Below are positions 58,069 to 64,000 of a stretch of DNA of 64,000 bases, piece after piece (within the stretch, counting starts at the first letter, position 1; each line of letters starts with the position of its first letter). The DNA comes from Scalesia atractyloides (Eukaryota > Streptophyta > Magnoliopsida > Asterales > Asteraceae): the NCBI GenBank assembly GCA_947069175.1, contig CAMTDV010000007.1, positions 54,951,583 through 55,015,582 on the forward strand, in the 5' to 3' direction. Below the pieces are notes generated by a model. That model saw only the letters and a program-made list of their open reading frames with translations, ran no database searches and was not told the origin of the DNA. Both the position numbers and the translations under genes were made by a program.

Positions 58069-58257
58069 GTGGGCTTGGAGGACAATATTGTAAGCTCTTT
58101 CAGTTGCACTTTAGCTTCTATAACAACCCTTTTGGGATAAAAAAAAAAATCTCACTTGAGTGGGCTTGGAGGACAGTATTGTAAGCTCTCCCAATTGGCT
58201 TTAGCTTCTATAACAACTCTCTTAGGGAAAAAAATTAAAAAGAAATCTCACTTGAGA
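58069..58257 (+). repeat. Tandem duplication, about 92-97 bp
   Basis: GTGGGCTTGGAGGACA, TATTGTAAGCTCT, TTTAGCTTCTATAACAAC and AAATCTCACTTGAG occur in the same order starting at 58069 and 58160, with small differences. An extra GTGGGCTTGGAG start is at 58049. Confidence 0.85.
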
Positions 58258-58424
58258 TTTGATGGGCGGAGTTATAAAAACGACGGGATCTGGTTATGTT
58301 CAAAATCTTACAAAAATGCTTACGAAAACAATAGCGACCAACCATTTAATTTATTAATTGTCTATTTTGGGCGTATTTTACGTGCACCTAGCTCTCTATA
58401 TAGTTATGTATGGGTATGGTCTAA

Positions 58425-58728
58425 AATGGTGCACACAAGATCATACCCACGATTTGTAAGAAAACACTCAGTAAGACTTGCATGGCACCACCAGCGTGTG
58501 TGCAGGGTGACACTCACACAAAAGACAAATGGTACAACGGCAGCAACATGCAACCAATCAGGTTGCTGCAGGCTCTGCGATTGCAATCCCCACGATGGAA
58601 GAATCGTGCAAGGGACAACAAGTACAAAAGGACGAACATGTGACATCATTCAGCTGTCGGCAGGTGCTGCTCCACGATCTCCACTAACGGTTGATCACAT
58701 CCTGACAGAAAGTACACTTGGACTTTGA
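58425..58728 (+). CDS. Hypothetical ORF of about 100 codons, doubtful
   Basis: The frame open from 58156 to 58728 has its most protein-like part after an inner ATG at 58425 (MVHTRSYPRF). A TATA-like CTATATAG lies about 35 bp upstream of that ATG, and the stretch 58420-58730 is clearly more GC-rich than its surroundings, with six Cys clustered at CNQSGCCRLCDCNPHDGR. I recognise no family. It may be a captured fragment or a chance frame. Confidence 0.25.
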
Positions 58729-58999
58729 GCAACTAATGATTAGCTAGTTAAGAATCATTGAGTGAGCTCATTCTTTGTTCACAAACTTTATAATATAGGG
58801 TTCTTGTTTAATTTGTTAAGATTTGTTACAAGAGGTTATAAATCCACTTCTGTTTCTGCTTATTATTTATCTTTACTTTGTTTTTCATTATCTAGGCCTC
58901 TAGGGTTTAGAATCATGAACTTGCTAATTAATTTTCAAAAGATTCGTATGGAATTGTTGGTTGTTTTTTGTAAAAAAATATAATTACTTCATAAAATTA

Positions 59000-59050
59000 C
59001 TAGGTTATGGTCCTCGTGTGTTACACAGGTTAAATAAAAAATATCTCATG
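59000..59050 (-). mobile_element. Helitron-like 3' end
   Basis: On the - strand a hairpin CCTGTGT-AAC-ACACGAGG is followed about ten bases later by CTAG (59003-59000) and T, the Helitron 3' layout. The rest of the element would extend to the right; its 5' end was not found. Confidence 0.45.
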
Positions 59051-59610
59051 TAAGTAAAAGATAATAAATACCATAAAAAATTGCTTAAGACCATCCATAG
59101 TTAGAAAAATGTCAATTTCTTTCAAATTTGAAGAAAAATAAAATAAATTAACACAATTTAAGATGCTAATATATCATAGATAATTATTGATATTTATCAA
59201 TAAATACATAAGTTAAAAATACAATTTAGACAACTTGAATCATTATTTACCGGAAATGGAAAGCTACACATGATAGATCTACTAGTACGTCTAAATCTTA
59301 ATATTAGCCGGAACACATATTTCATTAATAGATTTCACTTTAATATCATGTTTTGTTTCGTTTTTTTCGTAAGGATTGGTAAAATTTAATACTTTAGGTT
59401 ACTACACAAAACATTAATATTAAAGAAGAAAGTGTCATATGGTATAAGCTCGTGTATTAAACGGGTTAAATATAAAAAAAAATCTTGATTGACTATATAT
59501 TTTTATAATTTATAGGTGTTATAAACCGTGTATTACATGGGTTAAATATAAAAAAATATAAATCATAAATTTTTATATAATCATTATCACATAGTTAAAG
59601 AATCTTTCTA

Positions 59611-60626
59611 TACTAATAAATGAAAATAGTTTTGGACACGTGTCACATGTCACATTCTGATGCTTTCTCTCCTTATTTTCTTATTTATCTCTTATATTAA
59701 ATAATAATAATAATAATGATAATAATAATAATTTAAACAAAAAATTAGATAAGAATATATATAAGTTTTCCAATAAATAATTTTAAACATAAATTTGGAT
59801 AAAAAAAGTTTTTTTTTATATATAATCATAAAGTTATATCCCGAGTATTATGAGCAGAAATATATACTTTAGAGTTTGGTGATTGGAATTATGGTAAATT
59901 ATGAATCAAATGTCCCTGTTTAATATATACTTAATAATTGTATTATTGATCTAGGTCCGGGGCATATGCTTTTATCAAATTATAAGTGTTTTTAGACGCA
60001 TCGCTATAATAGCTTGGACTCACCATTATAGTCGCACAATTTTTTCAAATGTCAAATCTAGACAACCTAGTTTCACCTTTGTAATGTTAGGCGTACTGTT
60101 ATAATTGGTTAAAATCCATTATTTACGCACATTACATCAAGATTTAGAAAGAACATCGTTTTTAAATATAACAATTCTATACTCCATTCAAGAGAATTTA
60201 ATTCTTGATTTTACGGTATAATTCATAAAAAATGATGAAATATATAAAAAGGTGGGGATCAATCTCCACCTTTTTGTACCGTAACGAATACAAATTTGAG
60301 ATGAGCGTTTTATGAATGAAATAAACAAATAAGCATGAAAGTGCCTATATATCTCATAATTTGAATGTATCATAAAGAACGGGATTCAACCCTATGTAAT
60401 AAATGTGTTTTTAACCTAACAATAAATAAAAAACAAAGTAAAATGTTATAATAAGTCAAAAGTACATCAAAATTCATTTTTAAAAGATAAATTTTGACGA
60501 CTATATGTGTTAGTTAACATATGACATTATATTTTATTCAACACATAATTTTATTATAAATATATCTTTTTATTATTTATTATGTAAATTACATTTATAC
60601 AACCGTGTAATACACGGGATTCTAAC
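59611..60626 (+). mobile_element. Helitron-like non-autonomous element, decayed
   Basis: TCTATACTAATAAATG at the left matches the common plant Helitron 5' start. At the right, CCGTGTAATACACGGG (60603-60618) is a typical 3' hairpin followed by TTCTAAC, a degenerate CTAGT. Related CGTGTATTA-ACGGG hairpins occur at about 59451 and 59526, so several overlapping remnants exist. No Rep/helicase coding is present. Confidence 0.5.
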
Positions 60627-61130
60627 ATAATATAATAATATTATAATCTTATAAATTCATAATTTATGATTTTTAGCACACGTATTTTATTATACAAAAT
60701 ATGTAATACCGTTAATAAACGTAAACTCTAAATGTAATAATATCATAAAGTTAAAATTCATTTATTAGTTTTAAAACATCTTTTTTTAATCTCTATATAT
60801 TATGTATATTTAATGTAACATATTTATAAAGATTTCTTGTTTCTTAATCTTTATATATTATTTATTAGTTATTATTGGTCACATAATGATACTTGATCAG
60901 TAACAGTTTCAATTAATTAGACACAAATTGAAATTAAGTCAAACATAACCATACTTGACCATGAGTAAGCATACATAATCAAAATTCACCATTTATCAAA
61001 AGGACTTTCAATGAATTAGTGAAAAGATTTATAGTTTTATTTATAAGAGGTTAAATAAATCATAATTTTCTAATATCATTTTATGGGTTAAGTTATTCTA
61101 CAAATACTCCTAAAAATAAGAAGTGTACAA
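60627..61130. other. AT-rich gap, nothing recognised
   Basis: No supported feature. Confidence 0.35.
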
Positions 61131-61133
61131 AGA

Positions 61134-61290
61134 TACAATGGATCACACAAGATAACACAATGTCAAGCAAAATATTACACAATGCCGAAAAATATAACAC
61201 AATATCAAGGAAAAAAGACACAATGAGTCGCAAAAAAAACACAATGACACAAATATAGAAAAGACACAATGATAAATAAAAGACACAATT
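61134..61290 (+). repeat. ACACAATG minisatellite
   Basis: ACACAATG or ACACAATA recurs about nine times at 15-25 bp spacing, separated by A-rich filler. Confidence 0.8.
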
Positions 61291-61441
61291 ATAATAAACA
61301 AAAATTCAAAAAGCTACAAACTATTAATCCAAAAGTAAAAACCTAAAATCTCACATCATAGAGTTTGATAAAACGTTTCCAATGCCGCTTAAATGAGGTC
61401 AATCAGAGTTCGTTTAAAACCAAACCTAATGTGTCTCTAGG

Positions 61442-62930
61442 TGTAACATCCCAAAAATGGAGTTGTAAATTAAATCAAATTAATCGGGGATGAGCGGGTA
61501 AAATAACATCAGTGGTAAAAAGTTAACTCGGTAAACATTAAGATTTAAATAAATAAACCTAATGTTAAATAAAAGATGGATGGATGCTTTTTAGAAAAAT
61601 AAAGTTTATAAAAGGTCCGACTATCGGGACATAACTTAAGTTGGATAATGGCATCCCCCAAACTTAATAAATAGAATTATCATGTTCGTTTTATAATTGA
61701 CATAAGGTACATAACTAGAAATATAAACCTAGTTAAGTTACAGAGGTGAGTTATAAACAAGCCGAATACAACCAACCTATAGGGGCTAAAATGGGCCATG
61801 AGCAAAAGACATGGGTATTTAATGATGAAAACACAAAACACACACACAAGAGTATTTGTGTGTATCGTGAGTTATAGGCAGAGAAAAGGGAAGAACCCTA
61901 ACAACTTTCAAGCACAAAATCTAGAAATCAAGAGTGAAATCAAGTGGATTTGGATTGCATGTTTGAAGGTTCTAGCTATCTAACATCATCTAAGCCTACA
62001 AATCACAAGGTATGTGATGATTTTGTGTATGATGAGGTTTTTTTGTTAATTGGGTTTTGATGATATGATGAAATTGATTATGTATAGATGTTCATAAGCA
62101 TCATACTAGTTTGTAGGTGTAAAATACTTGAAAATTTAGAGATTTAAGTATATGTTCATACGTGATATGAAATGGGTTCCGTATGATATGTTGAAATCGA
62201 TGTTATATTGATGTTGAAATGTGTTTGAAATCATCATGTATACAAGAATATGTGAAGAACTTGAACAATTTAGGGAATTAAGTGTATGTTCATACATGTC
62301 ATTAAATCGGTTTTTATGATATGATGAAACTATGAGTATTTAGTCAAAATGATGAATTAGCTCATGATAATTGAAAGTTTATGTTAACTTGAAGATAATG
62401 AGCATATGAACTTGTTGAATGAAAGAAACATGGTAGTTTTGAATTTTAAATTGAGCTAATAGGATGACCTAAAAATGATGCCCACCGAGTGATCGATAAA
62501 ATGCCTAAGTGGGTTTTATCTAATTAATAGCGTGGCTAAGTATGTAGATAGGCAGTTTGATTTTTAAAAGTCAAACTGACCTATAATATAATCAAATGCG
62601 AAATATGGTATAAAAGTCCATGACAGTGATAGTCATGATAGTGATGACTAATTTAATTATCTTGTAGATATTACGTGATAGTTTGACACTTCACAAGCTA
62701 GGTGGGAGCTTGGAAAAGAATGGGCCAAACGGGTCAAAGACGCGAGAAAGCTCAATCGGACACAAGGTAAGTAAACCTTACAACTCCTAGAATAGAATTA
62801 CAACTTACGTGACGGAAGTATTATGGTGATTAGTGACAAAATGTTAAAATGTGACCCTATGGTGTCAACCATAACGTGTCAAACGAGTAAAATGGTTCGT
62901 AACCACTTATCGTGTTTTGTCAATAAATTA
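61442..62930 (+). mobile_element. 5' part of another LTR, end not found
   Basis: Starts TGTAACATCCCAAAAATGG after CTAGG (61437-61441). The first bases match the family A/C type of terminus. A leader-like segment with several ATGs and a GGTAAGTAAAC region follows, but no GGGTGTGACA end with CTAGG occurs before the window ends; the tandem repeat at 62931 interrupts or forms part of it. Confidence 0.5.
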
Positions 62931-63600
62931 GTTGTTGGTGACAAGTAGGTCCTCTACTTGCAGAAATTGTTTCAAGGTCTTAACCATTGACTTTTGACAC
63001 GATATTTGGTCAGAAATTGTTTGACAATATAAAGGATGTTTGGTAATTTTTATAGATTTTTCTAAAGTTGTCTGCCGGGGTTTTCGCGGCTGTTTTTTCA
63101 ATAAAATAGTTGTTGACAGCAACAGGTCCGCTACTTGCAGAAATTGTTTCGTGGCCTTAATTAGAGTTTTGACATGATATTTGGTCAGAAATTGTTTGAA
63201 AACATAAAGGATGTTTGATATTTTTATAGGTTTTTCTAAAGTTGTCAGACAGGGTTTTCGCGACTGTTTTGTCAATAAAATAGTTGTTGACAACAACAAG
63301 TCCGCTACTTGAAGAAATTGTTTCTAGGTCTTAACTATTGAGTTTTGACACGATATTTGGTCAGAAGTTGTTTGACAACATAAATAGTGTTTGGTAATTT
63401 TTATGGGTGTTTTTTTCGAAAGTTGTTTGACGGGGTTTTCGCGGCTGTTTTGTTAATAAAATAGTTGTTGACAGCAACAAGTCCGCTACTTGCAGAATTT
63501 GTTTTGAGGCCTTAACTATTGAGTTTTGACATAATATTTGGTCAGAAATTGTTTGACAACATAAAGGATGTTTGGTTATTTTTATAGGTTTTTCTAAAAA
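62931..63600 (+). repeat. Tandem repeat, about 178-bp unit, nearly four copies
   Basis: GTTGTTGxxGxCAACA starts units at 62931, 63109, 63283 and 63464 (spacings 178, 174, 181). Each contains CTACTTGCAGAAATTGTTT, GACACGATATTTGGTCAGAA, ATAAAGGATGTTTGGT and GGGTTTTCGCGGCTGTTTT. Copies differ by about 8-12%. The - strand 123-codon frame over it is a repeat artefact. Confidence 0.9.
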
Positions 63601-63629
63601 TTAAAAGATGATAAAGTGACCATTTCATA

Positions 63630-64000
63630 CTGTTAAAATACCTGGTTATTTATTCTACAAACATGGGTTGTTGGTTGTTGTTGCTTAATGGATCAAGTTT
63701 GTTACATTTGTTATTAACTTGTTGGGCCAGTAACGTCTTTATTGTGTGCAGGAGATAGTATAAGGTGCAGAGTGTAAAGTCTCAGGGGTTATTGTGAAAG
63801 TTTGTATTATCCGGGTATATAAGGAGGAGAGAAAGAAGAGCAGTTCAATGTTCAAGATATTTTCATAGAATTATACGATCTGGATCTCAGTTGTCTCTCT
63901 GTGTTTATCTATTGTCATTTTAGTGATTTCATTGTTGAAATCACATTTGTATTGCAGAGATCTTGCTATCTCTGTGTGTAGTTGCAATTGTTTTATTTGG
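63630..64000 (+). mobile_element. Possible Ty1/copia-type LTR running to the right edge
   Basis: A TATA box (TATATAAGG, 63816-63824) is followed by a purine-rich leader, CTCTCTGTG and ATTGCAGAGATCTTGC, a layout I associate with copia LTR R/U5. The LTR may end at TTGCA (63985). The last bases TTTGG could be the first of a TGGTATCAGAGC primer site cut by the window edge. The LTR start is unknown. Proposed on layout alone. Confidence 0.35.

Noticed and set aside
62928..63299. 123-codon - strand ORF
   Set aside because: It is a by-product of the 178-bp tandem repeat; its protein is internally repetitive in the same period.
62931..63600. CRISPR array
   Set aside because: Units are 175-180 bp contiguous tandem copies, with no short repeat and unique spacers, and the DNA is eukaryotic.

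Overview
This window is nuclear DNA from a flowering plant. It is AT-rich and contains spliced genes, LTR retrotransposons, hAT and Harbinger MITEs and Helitron-type 3' ends. The LTR termini (TGTAACACCC / TGTCACACCC) and the Athila-ORF1-like coding sequence remind me of Asteraceae repeats, but that placement is from memory and unproven.

Only two host genes can be supported, both between 50.2 and 55 kb. One is a group-I calcium-dependent protein kinase (CDPK) on the + strand, in seven coding exons, with a one-base deletion in exon 3 as written. The other is a conserved plant gene of unknown function on the - strand, in four coding exons (316 aa). They converge, with 622 bp between their stop codons.

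Almost everything else is mobile DNA. Long Ty3/gypsy-type LTRs dominate 1-42 kb. Four structures have perfect 5-bp target duplications with no partner LTR (solo LTRs): 1076-3182, 10559-12829, 23642-26262 and 29459-32952. A fifth (20323-27341) carries the 23642 LTR inside it. A sixth (33052-41990) carries a gag-only retrotransposon (33651-39038) with its own perfect target duplication, a tRNA-Met primer-binding site and a gag gene with one stop and one frameshift. Further LTR ends lie at 1-57, from 61442, and possibly at the right edge (copia-like).

DNA transposons include three or four hAT-type MITEs with 8-bp target duplications, a 1.8-kb PIF/Harbinger element with a decayed Myb/SANT-like ORF1, two further Harbinger-like elements, a foldback MITE, and Helitron-like copies at 8.5-9.7 kb and 59-60.6 kb. 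At 44.7-48.3 kb a FAR1/MULE-type DNA-binding ORF lies beside a decayed Athila-ORF1-like gene, and both are surrounded by repeated GC-rich hairpin motifs.

The most unusual signal is inside one LTR family. Two solo LTRs carry a tandem array (period about 168 bp) of tRNA-like modules with Pol III box A/box B motifs downstream of the TATA box, and three related LTRs carry another such module in opposite orientation near the LTR 5' end. Other points are a dense TTGAC (W-box core) array in another LTR and GC-rich hairpins in several otherwise AT-rich LTRs.
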